Part shown: in pieces, positions 1-6,910 of the stretch
Layout of the letters: every line of letters begins with the position of its first letter
Numbering within the stretch: position 1 is the stretch's first letter
Assembly: GCA_021820805.1 (NCBI GenBank)
Contig: JAKADF010000170.1
Coordinates: forward strand, 1-7,008
Source: Bacillota bacterium
GTDB taxonomy: Bacteria > Bacillota > Bacilli > Alicyclobacillales > Alicyclobacillaceae
DNA length: 7,008 nucleotides
Reading direction: 5' to 3'
Notes under the pieces: model-generated
Told to the model about the DNA's origin: nothing
The model's input: only the letters and a program-made list of their open reading frames with translations
Database searches by the model: none
Translations under genes and position numbers: made by a program

Positions 1-49
1 CCACACTGATTTGAAAATGTTAAAGGGCAAAGAAAGGGGTGTTTGTTAA
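1..49 (+). CDS. possible 3' end of an upstream cistron (partial)
   Basis: Of the three + frames before hydA, only the one with codons starting at position 2 stays open. It encodes a short polar tail ending KGKERGVC and stops at TAA 47-49, whose last base is the A of the hydA ATG (TAATG). Such an overlap is typical of translationally coupled genes in one operon. In pyrimidine-degradation operons the neighbouring gene is often a dihydropyrimidine dehydrogenase subunit, but 15 codons are too few to identify it. The frame could be open by chance, because the other two frames stop at 7-9 and 12-14, and the upstream gene might end at either of those. Confidence 0.35.
   Translation, partial: HTDLKMLKGKERGVC
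33..41 (+). promoter_or_regulatory. ribosome binding site of hydA
   Basis: AAAGGGGTG lies 7 bases before ATG 49. It decides between that ATG and an in-frame TTG at 43, which would leave only one base between the site and the start codon. The ATG start also gives metal-ligand numbers identical to those of the characterised Bacillus/Geobacillus enzyme. Confidence 0.7.
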
Positions 50-1434
50 TGAAGAAGCTCATAAAACACGGTATAGTTGTCACGGCGTCAGATGTGCAGC
101 GTGCCGACGTGTTGATTGAAGGCCAAGTAGTTACGGCGATTGGACAGGACTTGCAGCAATCCGATGCTGAAATAATCGATGCAAGTGGTTGCTATGTTTT
201 TCCTGGAGGCGTCGATCCACATACTCATTTGGATATGCCATTTGGGGGAACTGTTACAGCAGACGATTTTGAATCTGGAACAATCGCAGCGGCAGCCGGA
301 GGAACAACAACCGTTGTAGATTTTGTCATGCATCAAAAGGGGGGCTCTCTGCTTAATTCTCTTAATATGTGGCATGAAAAAGCAAGTGGTAAGGCAGTAA
401 TAGACTATGGTTTTCATGTTATGGTAGGAGACCTGAGAGAAGAGATAATTAATGAAATTCCAGAGATGGTACATGAATATGGTGTAAGTTCTTTCAAAGT
501 ATTTATGGCTTATAAGAATGTGCTACAAGCCGATGACAAAACTTTATTTAGAGTATTACAAGCTGCTAGTAAAGCTAAAGCATTAGTTCAAGTGCATGCA
601 GAAAATGGAGATGTTATTGATGCGCTTGTCGAACAAGCCCTTGCTCAGGGACATATAGAGCCGAAGTATCATGCGTCGACTCGGCCCCCAGAAGCCGAGG
701 GAGAGGCAACTGGGCGTGCTATTGCACTTGCCAAACTTGCAAATGCACCGTTGTACGTTGTTCATGTAACTTGTGAACAGGCAGTTGCAGCAATTGGTAC
801 GGCCCGGCGCCGTGGCCAGTTGGTATTTGGAGAATCTTGCGAGCAATATTTTGTTTGTGACGTGAGTGATTACGAACGGTCAGATTTTGAAGGTGCGAAA
901 TACGTAATGTCCCCACCATTAAGAGAAAAGTCTCACCAAGAAAAATTGTGGGCAGCGCTGTTCAATGGAGACTTGGTTACGATAGGGTCAGACCAGTGTT
1001 CGTTTAATTTTAAAGACCAAAAAGAACTGGGGCGTGAAAACTTCGCCGCAATTCCTAATGGCGGTCCAACGATTGAAGACAGGTTAGCCATTATGTATGA
1101 ATATGGTGTCGTACAAGGTCGAATTGGGCTTAGCCGTTTTGTAGACCTTACATCTACTACAGCGGCAAAATTGTTTGGTTTGTTTCCGAAGAAAGGAACA
1201 ATTGCAGTTGGATCGGATGCAGACATAGTTGTTTGGGATCCAAACGTCAAGAGGACGATTTCTGCTAAAACACATCATCTCCGTTGCGATTATTCCCTGT
1301 TTGAAGGATTTCAAGTGCACGGACAAGCGCGTGACGTTTTGGTTCGTGGCGATTTTGTGTTTCGCGATACTCAATTTGTTGGGAAGGTCGGAAGGGGCCA
1401 ATACTTACGAGCAAAACCCTTTGAATTTAAATAA
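49..1434 (+). CDS. hydA: dihydropyrimidinase / D-hydantoinase
   Basis: Cytosolic zinc amidohydrolase that opens dihydrouracil or dihydrothymine to N-carbamoyl-beta-alanine or N-carbamoyl-beta-aminoisobutyrate; many family members also open 5-substituted hydantoins. The 461-aa length is usual for the family. All metal ligands are visible: H58 and H60 in GGVDPHTHLD, the Lys to be carboxylated K150 in SSFKVFMAYK, H183 in VQVHAENGD, H239 in VVHVTCE and D315 in GSDQCSF. This numbering agrees with the Geobacillus D-hydantoinase and supports the ATG start. The C-terminal half (FGLFPKKGTIAVGSDADIVV) is also characteristic. It is the first complete gene of a catabolic operon and is followed after 42 bp by the beta-ureidopropionase gene, which makes dihydropyrimidine the likelier physiological substrate. 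Substrate preference cannot be read from sequence alone. Confidence 0.95.
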   Translation: MKKLIKHGIVVTASDVQRADVLIEGQVVTAIGQDLQQSDAEIIDASGCYVFPGGVDPHTHLDMPFGGTVTADDFESGTIAAAAGGTTTVVDFVMHQKGGSLLNSLNMWHEKASGKAVIDYGFHVMVGDLREEIINEIPEMVHEYGVSSFKVFMAYKNVLQADDKTLFRVLQAASKAKALVQVHAENGDVIDALVEQALAQGHIEPKYHASTRPPEAEGEATGRAIALAKLANAPLYVVHVTCEQAVAAIGTARRRGQLVFGESCEQYFVCDVSDYERSDFEGAKYVMSPPLREKSHQEKLWAALFNGDLVTIGSDQCSFNFKDQKELGRENFAAIPNGGPTIEDRLAIMYEYGVVQGRIGLSRFVDLTSTTAAKLFGLFPKKGTIAVGSDADIVVWDPNVKRTISAKTHHLRCDYSLFEGFQVHGQARDVLVRGDFVFRDTQFVGKVGRGQYLRAKPFEFK

Positions 1435-1461
1435 AACTATTTAATCTTGCAAATGGATAAT

Positions 1462-1468
1462 GAGGAGG
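1462..1468 (+). promoter_or_regulatory. ribosome binding site of the nitrilase gene
   Basis: GAGGAGG lies 8 bases before ATG 1477. This sets the start there, although the frame is open further upstream through ATG 1453 and TTG 1447. Those upstream starts would place this site inside the coding region and add a charged 8-10 residue tail, MDNEEEFK from the ATG, which is partly the site itself being read as codons. Confidence 0.85.
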
Positions 1469-1476
1469 AATTTAAA

Positions 1477-2367
1477 ATGTCAAGTAAAGTGAAAATTGGA
1501 CTTATTCAAGCAAGTAATGATATTTCGGGTGAAGCTTCTGTAGCGGAGCATAAAGAAGCTGCTATCGCTAAACACTTAAAATTAATAGAGGAAGCCGCGA
1601 ACCAAGGTGCTCAAATAGTTTGCTTGCAAGAAATTTTTTATGGCCCATATTTTTGCGCAGAACAAAGCACAAAGTGGTACGAGGCAGCAGAGCCCGTTCC
1701 AGATGGTCCGACAGTAAGTTTAATGAAAAACGTTGCAAAGAAACATAATATCGTACTTGTTGTTCCGGTTTATGAAAAAGAAAAAGAAGGTGTCTATTAC
1801 AATACCGCAGCTGTGATTGATGCAGATGGTACCTATTTAGGAAAGTACAGAAAGCATCATATTCCACAAGTTCAGGCTGGCGAGGACCCATCTACAGGTT
1901 TTTGGGAAAAATATTACTTTAAACCCGGTAATCTCGGCTATCCGGTCTTTGACACTGCATATGCAAAAATAGGAGTTTACATCTGCTATGATCGTCACTT
2001 CCCTGAAGGGGCTCGTCTTCTTGGTTTAGCAGGTGCTGAGATTATTTTCAATCCTTCCGCGACGACGGCAGGATTATCTGAATATCTCTGGAAACTTGAA
2101 CAGCCAGCACACGCCGTAGCTAACGGTATTTATGTAGCTGCGATCAACCGAGTAGGTTGGGAAAAGCCATGGAACATGGGTGAGTTCTATGGTCAGTCAT
2201 ATTTAGTAGATCCGCGTGGTCAATTCGTCAAGGTTGCTAGCCGTGATAAAGACGAAGTTCTTGTTGCAGAAATGGATCGTGAATTAATCCGGAAGGTAAG
2301 GGATACTTGGCAGTTCTATCGTGACAGGCGCCCAGAGAGCTACGGCAATTTAGTTGAGTCACTGTGA
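1477..2367 (+). CDS. pydC: beta-ureidopropionase (nitrilase superfamily amidase)
   Basis: Predicted cytosolic N-carbamoyl-beta-alanine amidohydrolase, the third step of reductive pyrimidine degradation, giving beta-alanine (or beta-aminoisobutyrate), CO2 and ammonia. The 296-aa protein is a single carbon-nitrogen hydrolase domain. The catalytic triad is visible: E52 in CLQEIFYGPYFC, K126 in GKYRKHHIP and C170 in YICYDRHFPEGAR. The sequences GVYYNTAAVIDADG and GFWEKYYFKPGNLGYPVFDT fit the beta-ureidopropionase/N-carbamoyl amidase branch. It sits directly after dihydropyrimidinase, whose product it would use. Closely related enzymes are N-carbamoyl-D-amino acid amidase and N-carbamoylputrescine amidase. 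The D-amino acid enzyme is possible if the pair works on hydantoins, but the downstream semialdehyde dehydrogenase favours the pyrimidine route. The symbol rests on pathway context. Confidence 0.88.
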   Translation: MSSKVKIGLIQASNDISGEASVAEHKEAAIAKHLKLIEEAANQGAQIVCLQEIFYGPYFCAEQSTKWYEAAEPVPDGPTVSLMKNVAKKHNIVLVVPVYEKEKEGVYYNTAAVIDADGTYLGKYRKHHIPQVQAGEDPSTGFWEKYYFKPGNLGYPVFDTAYAKIGVYICYDRHFPEGARLLGLAGAEIIFNPSATTAGLSEYLWKLEQPAHAVANGIYVAAINRVGWEKPWNMGEFYGQSYLVDPRGQFVKVASRDKDEVLVAEMDRELIRKVRDTWQFYRDRRPESYGNLVESL

Positions 2368-2415
2368 GTTGATTTTTAACTTATCTTAAAGATCTGTATT
2401 TAATGCTGGAGCTTA

Positions 2416-2457
2416 GGCGGTCACTCTCTTTGTGTAGTGGCCGCCCGTTCATTGGGC
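2416..2457 (+). other. GC-rich stem-loop with an overlapping alternative hairpin
   Basis: GGCGGTCACT (2416-2425) pairs with AGTGGCCGCC (2436-2445) in a 10-bp stem, with one G-T wobble and a 10-base loop. A second, shorter hairpin, GCCCG (2443-2447) with TGGGC (2453-2457), shares bases with the 3' arm of the first, so the two cannot form together. No run of T follows either, so this is not a standard intrinsic terminator. It lies in the 129-bp gap between the nitrilase and mmsA genes and could act in mRNA processing, partial termination or control of mmsA. The stem is seen directly; the role is inferred. Confidence 0.5.
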
Positions 2458-2496
2458 ATTCAAATGGGTACTTACAAATAAATTGAGGTGTGAAGT

Positions 2497-3960
2497 ATGA
2501 CGATAATATCAGAAAAACAAACTCAGACATTAAATAACTTCATTGGTGGACAGTGGATTCCATCGATGACGAGTAAAACTGAAGTAGTTCCTAATCCTGC
2601 AACTGGCAAGCCGATGTACAATACTCCAATCTCTACAAAGGAAGACGTAGACAAGGCTGTTCAAGCAGCCAAAGAATCGTTTAAAGTTTGGAGTCAGACA
2701 CCCGTCCCTAAGAGAGCTCGAATTCTCTTCAGGTATCAGCAATTGTTAGTAGATCATTGGGAGGAACTCGCAAGACTTGTAACTCTTGAAAACGGGAAGA
2801 GTTATAAAGAAGCGTATGGAGAAGTGCTTCGTGGAATTGAGTGTGTCGAATTCGCTGCTGGTGCGCCAACACTTATGATGGGAACCCAGTTACCGGATAT
2901 TGCAACAGGGCTAGAATCCGGCGTGTGGCGTTACCCGGTTGGCGTCGTTGGAGGCATTACACCATTTAACTTCCCGATGATGGTTCCATGTTGGATGTTC
3001 CCGCTTGCTATCGCATGTGGAAATACGTTTGTGCTTAAACCTTCTGAAAGAACTCCATATCTGGCAAACCGCCTCGCAGAGCTGTTTACAGAAGCAGGTC
3101 TTCCGGATGGTGTTCTGAACGTAGTGCACGGTGCACATGAAGTTGTGAATAGTATGCTTGAACATAAGGGTATCAACTCAATTTCCTTCGTCGGATCTCA
3201 ACCTGTCGCAGAATATGTTTACCGCACTGCATCTGCAAACGGTAAGCGGGTTCAGGCACTTGCCGGCGCAAAGAACCACACGATTGTTATGCCGGATGCA
3301 GACCTTGATAATGCTGTAACGAATATTATTGGTGCCGCATTTGGATCCGCCGGTGAACGTTGCATGGCATGTGCTGTGGTTGTTGCGGTTGGTGATGTTG
3401 CAGATGAACTTGTTGCAAGACTCAAAGCTGAAGCTGACGAAATCAAGATAGGCGATGGTTTAGAGGAAGGCGTGTTCCTTGGACCTGTTATTCGTGATTC
3501 TCAGAAAGCTCGGACACTGCATTACATCGAGACAGGTTTGAATGAAGGCGCAAAATTGGTTCGTGACGGACGCAAGGACGAGGTAATCGAAGAAGGTTAT
3601 TTTGTTGGCCCAACGATTTTTGACGATGTGAAACCAGGTATGAAAATCTGGCAAGACGAGATTTTTGCTCCTGTTTTGTCAGTTGTCCGGGTTGACAGTC
3701 TTACGGAGGCAATTGAGCTAGCAAATCAGTCGGATTTTGCGAATGGTGCATGCCTCTTTACTGACAGCGCAGCAGCAATTAGACAGTTCCGCGAGCAGAT
3801 TGACGCAGGAATGCTTGGTGTAAACATAGGTGTTCCGGCACCAATGTCATTCTTCCCATTCTCTGGTTGGAAGAGCTCCTTCTACGGCGATTTGCATGTT
3901 AATGGCCACGACGGTGTTGAGTTCTACACCCGCCGCAAGGTACTGACAGGCAGGTACTAG
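2497..3960 (+). CDS. mmsA: CoA-acylating (methyl)malonate-semialdehyde dehydrogenase
   Basis: NAD- and CoA-dependent enzyme of the ALDH superfamily that oxidatively decarboxylates malonate semialdehyde to acetyl-CoA and methylmalonate semialdehyde to propionyl-CoA. At 487 aa it is full length. Visible landmarks are [17 protein letters not shown] with N158, VLKPSERTP with K181, catalytic C289 in [12 protein letters not shown], and the family C-terminal signature [15 protein letters not shown] ending in [12 protein letters not shown]. Where hydrolytic ALDHs have ELGGK with a general-base Glu, this protein has LAGAKNH, as expected for the CoA-acylating family. The start is ATG 2497 with GAGGTG six bases upstream. 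B. subtilis IolA is in the same family and serves inositol breakdown. Here, downstream of dihydropyrimidinase and beta-ureidopropionase, the likely job is disposal of the semialdehydes made by transamination of beta-alanine or beta-aminoisobutyrate. Confidence 0.93.
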   Translation: MTIISEKQTQTLNNFIGGQWIPSMTSKTEVVPNPATGKPMYNTPISTKEDVDKAVQAAKESFKVWSQTPVPKRARILFRYQQLLVDHWEELARLVTLENGKSYKEAYGEVLRGIECVEFAAGAPTLMMGTQLPDIATGLESGVWRYPVGVVGGITPFNFPMMVPCWMFPLAIACGNTFVLKPSERTPYLANRLAELFTEAGLPDGVLNVVHGAHEVVNSMLEHKGINSISFVGSQPVAEYVYRTASANGKRVQALAGAKNHTIVMPDADLDNAVTNIIGAAFGSAGERCMACAVVVAVGDVADELVARLKAEADEIKIGDGLEEGVFLGPVIRDSQKARTLHYIETGLNEGAKLVRDGRKDEVIEEGYFVGPTIFDDVKPGMKIWQDEIFAPVLSVVRVDSLTEAIELANQSDFANGACLFTDSAAAIRQFREQIDAGMLGVNIGVPAPMSFFPFSGWKSSFYGDLHVNGHDGVEFYTRRKVLTGRY

Positions 3961-3976
3961 CTTTTATTCAAAGTGC

Positions 3977-4004
3977 TTTACAAAGATAGATAGTGCAATA
4001 AAAA
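3977..4004 (+). promoter_or_regulatory. weak candidate promoter for the 69-aa gene
   Basis: TTTACA (3977-3982) resembles a sigma-A -35 box, and TAAAAA (3999-4004) could be a poor -10 at 16-bp spacing. The predicted start near 4011 would leave a normal leader before the ribosome site at 4033. The same AT-rich stretch can also fold into a weak 7-bp hairpin with one wobble pair (3988-3994 with 4004-4010) leading into T residues, which might instead end the mmsA transcript. Neither reading is strong. Confidence 0.22.
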
Positions 4005-4048
4005 CTATTTTTAAGTAAAACTGATGGTAGTTAGGAGGGGGGGTTCAA

Positions 4049-4258
4049 ATGGGAAGCCAACTTCAATATGTCTGTGACAGTTTGGGGTGCAGCCCATCAT
4101 ATGCAGTAGGGGTGCTTGAAAAATTAAGAAATGATGAAGCTCTACAAGTTGAAGACTACACAGAATTTCGAGTCATAAAAGAAATTGCAAAAGTTGAAGG
4201 GTTGAAAGTTCGATATAAGGAACGAACTGGACGCGTTATTGTACAAAGGTCATTTTAA
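4049..4258 (+). CDS. small uncharacterised protein, 69 aa
   Basis: I do not recognise this protein. The start at ATG 4049 is well supported by AGGAGGGG (4033-4040) eight bases upstream. By eye the fold looks like three helices (about residues 2-11, 15-28 and 35-49) followed by two short strands (50-57 and 60-67). The first part, LQYVCDSLGCSPSYAVGVLEKL, has the spacing of a helix-turn-helix, so a small winged-helix DNA- or RNA-binding protein is possible. Two cysteines (C9 and C14) are five residues apart; no other metal-ligand pattern is visible. There is no signal peptide or membrane segment, and the C-terminal half is rich in Lys and Arg. It lies 88 bp after mmsA and 109 bp before the membrane-protein gene on the same strand. 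The gene call is fairly sure; the function is unknown. Confidence 0.7.
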   Translation: MGSQLQYVCDSLGCSPSYAVGVLEKLRNDEALQVEDYTEFRVIKEIAKVEGLKVRYKERTGRVIVQRSF

Positions 4259-4298
4259 TGGGTTAATCCTCAGATATATATACGTGATTATGAACGAT

Positions 4299-4345
4299 GG
4301 CAGGAATCCCTAATTGCAATAAGGGAGGAATGCCGTTTTATTTTT
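4299..4345 (+). terminator. intrinsic terminator or leader attenuator before the membrane-protein gene
   Basis: GGCA (4299-4302) pairs with TGCC (4331-4334), and TCCCT (4307-4311) pairs with AGGGA (4322-4326), around a 10-base loop. Between the two stems, GGAA faces GGAA, which gives four consecutive G-A mismatches that may stack. GTTTTATTTTT follows at 4335-4345. The shape is that of a rho-independent terminator. It ends 41 bp after the start of the hairpin base pairs leave the small gene's 3' side and only 22 bp before the GTG of the membrane gene, so either it ends the small gene's transcript or it attenuates transcription into the next gene. Confidence 0.55.
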
Positions 4346-4367
4346 CAATGAGGGGGTATAGGCTATT

Positions 4368-5660
4368 GTGGCTAATTCAAAACGTTTATCAGCTACAGTT
4401 GCGTATCAGCTTATGGGGCTGGTATTTGCGTGTCCATCATTGTTAGCAATGGAATGGATATTGCCTGGTTTCGCAAGCTCGAATGTAATATTTCCGGCTT
4501 CACTAGCAGCCATCCATGCTTTAATTTTGGGGTTTATGCTTACAGTAGCTTTCGGTGTACTATACCAAATTGTTCCTATTGCGTTTACAGCACCACAGAT
4601 GCCCTACCATGTATTATATTGGCATTTACCCGCTCATTCTGTATCTGTCGCACTCATGATCTATGGGTTTGCTGTTGTGAATACAGAACTCATTGTTACC
4701 GGAGGAGGTTTACTTATTGTAGGTACGATATCTTTTTTATATATTTTATATTCAAGTTTTTGTAAAGCAAAAAATAAAACATACGTTCATCGGGGACTTT
4801 ATTTTCCAGCTATTGCTTTGATTATTGCTTTTTTTATTGGTTTTTGGCAAGCTTATTCTCCAGGCACGGTTTCTACTTCTTTACTGCTAACGCATGTTAT
4901 AATTGGCGGATTAGCATTTTGGGGTGGGTTAGTATTCGTAATTTCATATCGGCTTATACCGATGTTTTCGCTTAGTTATGGATATCACGTTATTTTTTCC
5001 GTAACTAAGTGGTTATATTTTGTGGGATTAGTAGTTATCATTATAAGCGAATGGGTATTGCACACATTACCTGAAGTTGCTTGGTTTGGTCGAATACTTC
5101 AAGGAATCGGTTGTGTTTGTTATGGAAGTGGAGTTATATCTTTTGCAGTAGATGTTGTAAAAATTTTAAAGTTCAGAGCAAAAAAAACACTAGTAGATCC
5201 AATGAAAGAAGCATTATTTGCAGTTGCTTTTACTGTAATTGGGCAATTGCTTCTTATTTTTGCTTTGCTATTCAGTAATTTAAAGTTCGGAGTTGTAGCA
5301 GCCTATTTATTTACTTTCGGAGGGCTTGTTCCGTTGATTTTAGCATTTATGCAAAAGATAATCCCTTTCTTATGGCTTCAGTACCTTCTTAGCATAAGTG
5401 CAATAAATAGAGCAGCACTAAATGTTGATGAGATTTTACCACGTAGGCTCAGTCAATTTTCAATTATCTTATATTTTATCGGTGCGGCAATAGGGCTTCT
5501 ACCCTTACTTATTGTTAGAGTCAAACGTGTATTTGAGGTAAACCTGGCTGCTCATTTAGTACCAGGATCACTTATGGCTATTAGTATCATGATACTGTTT
5601 TATTCATTTTGCAGTATAACGAACATGGTACGCACAAGTAATGCGTCCAATGTCAATTAA
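4368..5660 (+). CDS. polytopic membrane protein, heme-copper oxidase subunit I/NnrS-like (tentative)
   Basis: 430-aa integral membrane protein with about 12 hydrophobic segments, roughly at residues 12-32, 46-70, 88-107, 109-130, 145-163, 171-195, 212-230, 241-265, 283-303, 307-329, 363-383 and 399-418. Histidines lie in or near helices: H50 (AAIHALILGFM), H81, H86 and H90 (MPYHVLYWHLPAH), H176 (LTHVIIGGLAFWG), then the motif SYRLIPMFSL. The later GGLVPLILAFMQKIIPFLW is a similar loop-proximal pattern. Helix number and the His-GF and LxPMF patterns recall single-subunit cytochrome-oxidase-like and NnrS-like families, but the paired His residues of a heme-copper active site in the second half are absent, so oxidase activity is unlikely. 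The start is GTG 4368, with AGGGGG (4351-4356) 11 bases upstream; a later ATG would remove the first helix. The gene looks more AT-rich than the operon before it. Function is unknown. Confidence 0.8.
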   Translation: MANSKRLSATVAYQLMGLVFACPSLLAMEWILPGFASSNVIFPASLAAIHALILGFMLTVAFGVLYQIVPIAFTAPQMPYHVLYWHLPAHSVSVALMIYGFAVVNTELIVTGGGLLIVGTISFLYILYSSFCKAKNKTYVHRGLYFPAIALIIAFFIGFWQAYSPGTVSTSLLLTHVIIGGLAFWGGLVFVISYRLIPMFSLSYGYHVIFSVTKWLYFVGLVVIIISEWVLHTLPEVAWFGRILQGIGCVCYGSGVISFAVDVVKILKFRAKKTLVDPMKEALFAVAFTVIGQLLLIFALLFSNLKFGVVAAYLFTFGGLVPLILAFMQKIIPFLWLQYLLSISAINRAALNVDEILPRRLSQFSIILYFIGAAIGLLPLLIVRVKRVFEVNLAAHLVPGSLMAISIMILFYSFCSITNMVRTSNASNVN

Positions 5661-5686
5661 TATAACTAGTATTTTTTGATAGAAAC

Positions 5687-5731
5687 AATTAAGGCGACCA
5701 AAATGTTCATAGTTTAGCCGCCCCTTAAATT
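5687..5731. terminator. possible bidirectional terminator between convergent genes
   Basis: An imperfect inverted repeat joins AATTAAGGCG (5687-5696) with CGCC and TTAAATT (5719-5731), with small bulges and a loop of about 22 bases. Its place, 26 bp after the membrane-gene stop and facing the end of mrp, suits termination in either direction. The flanks are AT-rich, but no clean T run follows, so the call is weak. Confidence 0.3.
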
Positions 5732-5734
5732 AGT

Positions 5735-5752
5735 TTATTAGAATTCTAATAA
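5735..5752. repeat. perfect 18-bp palindrome
   Basis: TTATTAGAATTCTAATAA is its own reverse complement over all 18 bases. It lies 29 bp beyond the mrp stop codon, between two converging genes. As RNA it could form a 7-bp stem with an AATT loop, but no T tract follows on either strand. As DNA it has the symmetry of a dimeric-regulator site, although the position between gene ends is odd for an operator. Confidence 0.6.
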
Positions 5753-5781
5753 TGTGTCATATCTCCAGTAAAAATAGTTCC

Positions 5782-6870
5782 CTACTCCATTACAGCTTGC
5801 TTTTGGAGCTTTCGGGTTAATCCTAATTTTTTAATTAAGGTTTGGGCTAATTCTTGAAAAGCTTGAGCCTGTAAAGAGCCATTTTTAAACAGTGCAGTAC
5901 CTTTTAAGGCGGTAAGTGGGATTTTAGCAAGTAGTTTTGTTCCAAGTACCTGAGAGGCTCGTTCACCACCGCCCGTACCGAATAGATATTCTTTATCGCC
6001 GCATTTTGGACACTGATAATAAGCCATGTTCTCAACTACACCCACAATTTCGTGGTTAGTTTGTTGTCCCATTACTCCAGCTCTTATGGCTACATCCGCT
6101 GCATCAAGCTGTGGAGTCGTAACAATCAATTCTTTACACTTGGGTAATAGTTGATGAATATCAAGAGCGACGTCACCAGTTCCGGGAGGAAGATCTAGTA
6201 AAATAACGTCTATATCACCCCAGTACATTTCGTAGAAGAAATTGCGAATCATCTTCCCAAGCATTGGGCCTCGCCATATAACAGGTCTATTGTTTGGAAC
6301 AAAATAGTGCATTGAAATGATTTTAATATTTTCCGTTTCTATAGGGATAATTAAATCGTCTCTAATTATGGTTGGAGTTCTGTCTTTTAAATTAAAAATA
6401 CCAGGAATACTAAACCCATATATGTCTACATCAATTAGGCCAACTTTTAAACCTGATTCTCCAAGAGCCTTCGCAAGGTTGGCGGTAACAGTTGATTTTC
6501 CAACGCCGCCTTTTCCGGATGCAACAGCTAAAAACACAATATCAGCATTTGGATCGAGTAATGGCGAGTATAATTTTCCGCCTTTTCTCCCGCGAATTTG
6601 AACAGATAAAGCATCGCGTTCTTCGTCCGTCATTGTTCCAAGTGTTATGTCTACGCTGTCTATTCCTTCTAATGACATTAATTTTTCGGTAACTTGGGCC
6701 TTGATTGTATGGTGCAGCGGACATCCACTGATAGTCAAAACGACCTCCAAAGATATATGAGTTCCATTTATTTCAATATTTCTCACCATATTTAGTTCAA
6801 CTAGACTTTTATGGATTTCGGGATCTTCTACGTCGCGCAAAGCTTCGATAATTTCTTCTTTCCTAATCAC
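5782..6870 (-). CDS. mrp: Mrp/NBP35-family iron-sulfur carrier ATPase with N-terminal MIP18 domain
   Basis: Cytosolic P-loop ATPase (ApbC/Mrp group) thought to carry and transfer Fe-S clusters. The 362-aa protein has a MIP18/DUF59 domain at about residues 1-85, including SGCPLHH with C50. The ATPase domain follows: a deviant Walker A SGKGGVGKST (118-127), a switch motif DVDIYGFSIPG (147-157), WRGPMLGKM (199-207) and LDLPPGTGDVALD (225-237). C287 and C290 in YYQCPKCG form the CxxC that holds the bridging cluster in the dimer. B. subtilis SalA, a well-known Mrp homologue, lacks both this CxxC and the MIP18 cysteine, so a cluster-carrier role is more likely here. The start is GTG 6870 with AAGGAGG (complement of 6879-6885) eight bases upstream. 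The gene converges on the membrane-protein gene, and an insertion sequence begins about 40 bp upstream of it. Confidence 0.93.
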   Translation of the reverse strand: MIRKEEIIEALRDVEDPEIHKSLVELNMVRNIEINGTHISLEVVLTISGCPLHHTIKAQVTEKLMSLEGIDSVDITLGTMTDEERDALSVQIRGRKGGKLYSPLLDPNADIVFLAVASGKGGVGKSTVTANLAKALGESGLKVGLIDVDIYGFSIPGIFNLKDRTPTIIRDDLIIPIETENIKIISMHYFVPNNRPVIWRGPMLGKMIRNFFYEMYWGDIDVILLDLPPGTGDVALDIHQLLPKCKELIVTTPQLDAADVAIRAGVMGQQTNHEIVGVVENMAYYQCPKCGDKEYLFGTGGGERASQVLGTKLLAKIPLTALKGTALFKNGSLQAQAFQELAQTLIKKLGLTRKLQKQAVME

Positions 6871-6910
6871 GGACTATTCCTCCTTCTCAATTGATTTGAT
6901 GCAATGCTTT

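Noticed and set aside
43..48. Two-codon longer hydA starting at TTG 43
   Set aside because: Only one base would separate it from the ribosome site, and it would shift the metal-ligand numbers away from those of characterised homologues.
988..1017. Gln instead of the common His in the hydantoinase GSDQCSF motif
   Set aside because: Bacillus/Geobacillus D-hydantoinases carry the same GSDQCSF sequence, so this is a normal family variant and not a damaged site.
3247..3279. Missing general-base Glu in the dehydrogenase
   Set aside because: The LAGAKNH form replaces ELGGK throughout CoA-acylating semialdehyde dehydrogenases, so the absence is expected.
88..3654. Several open frames of 60-130 codons antisense to the pyrimidine genes
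   Set aside because: They lie wholly inside well-supported genes, are rich in Cys/His/Ser in the way reverse-frame translations are, and show no family signature.
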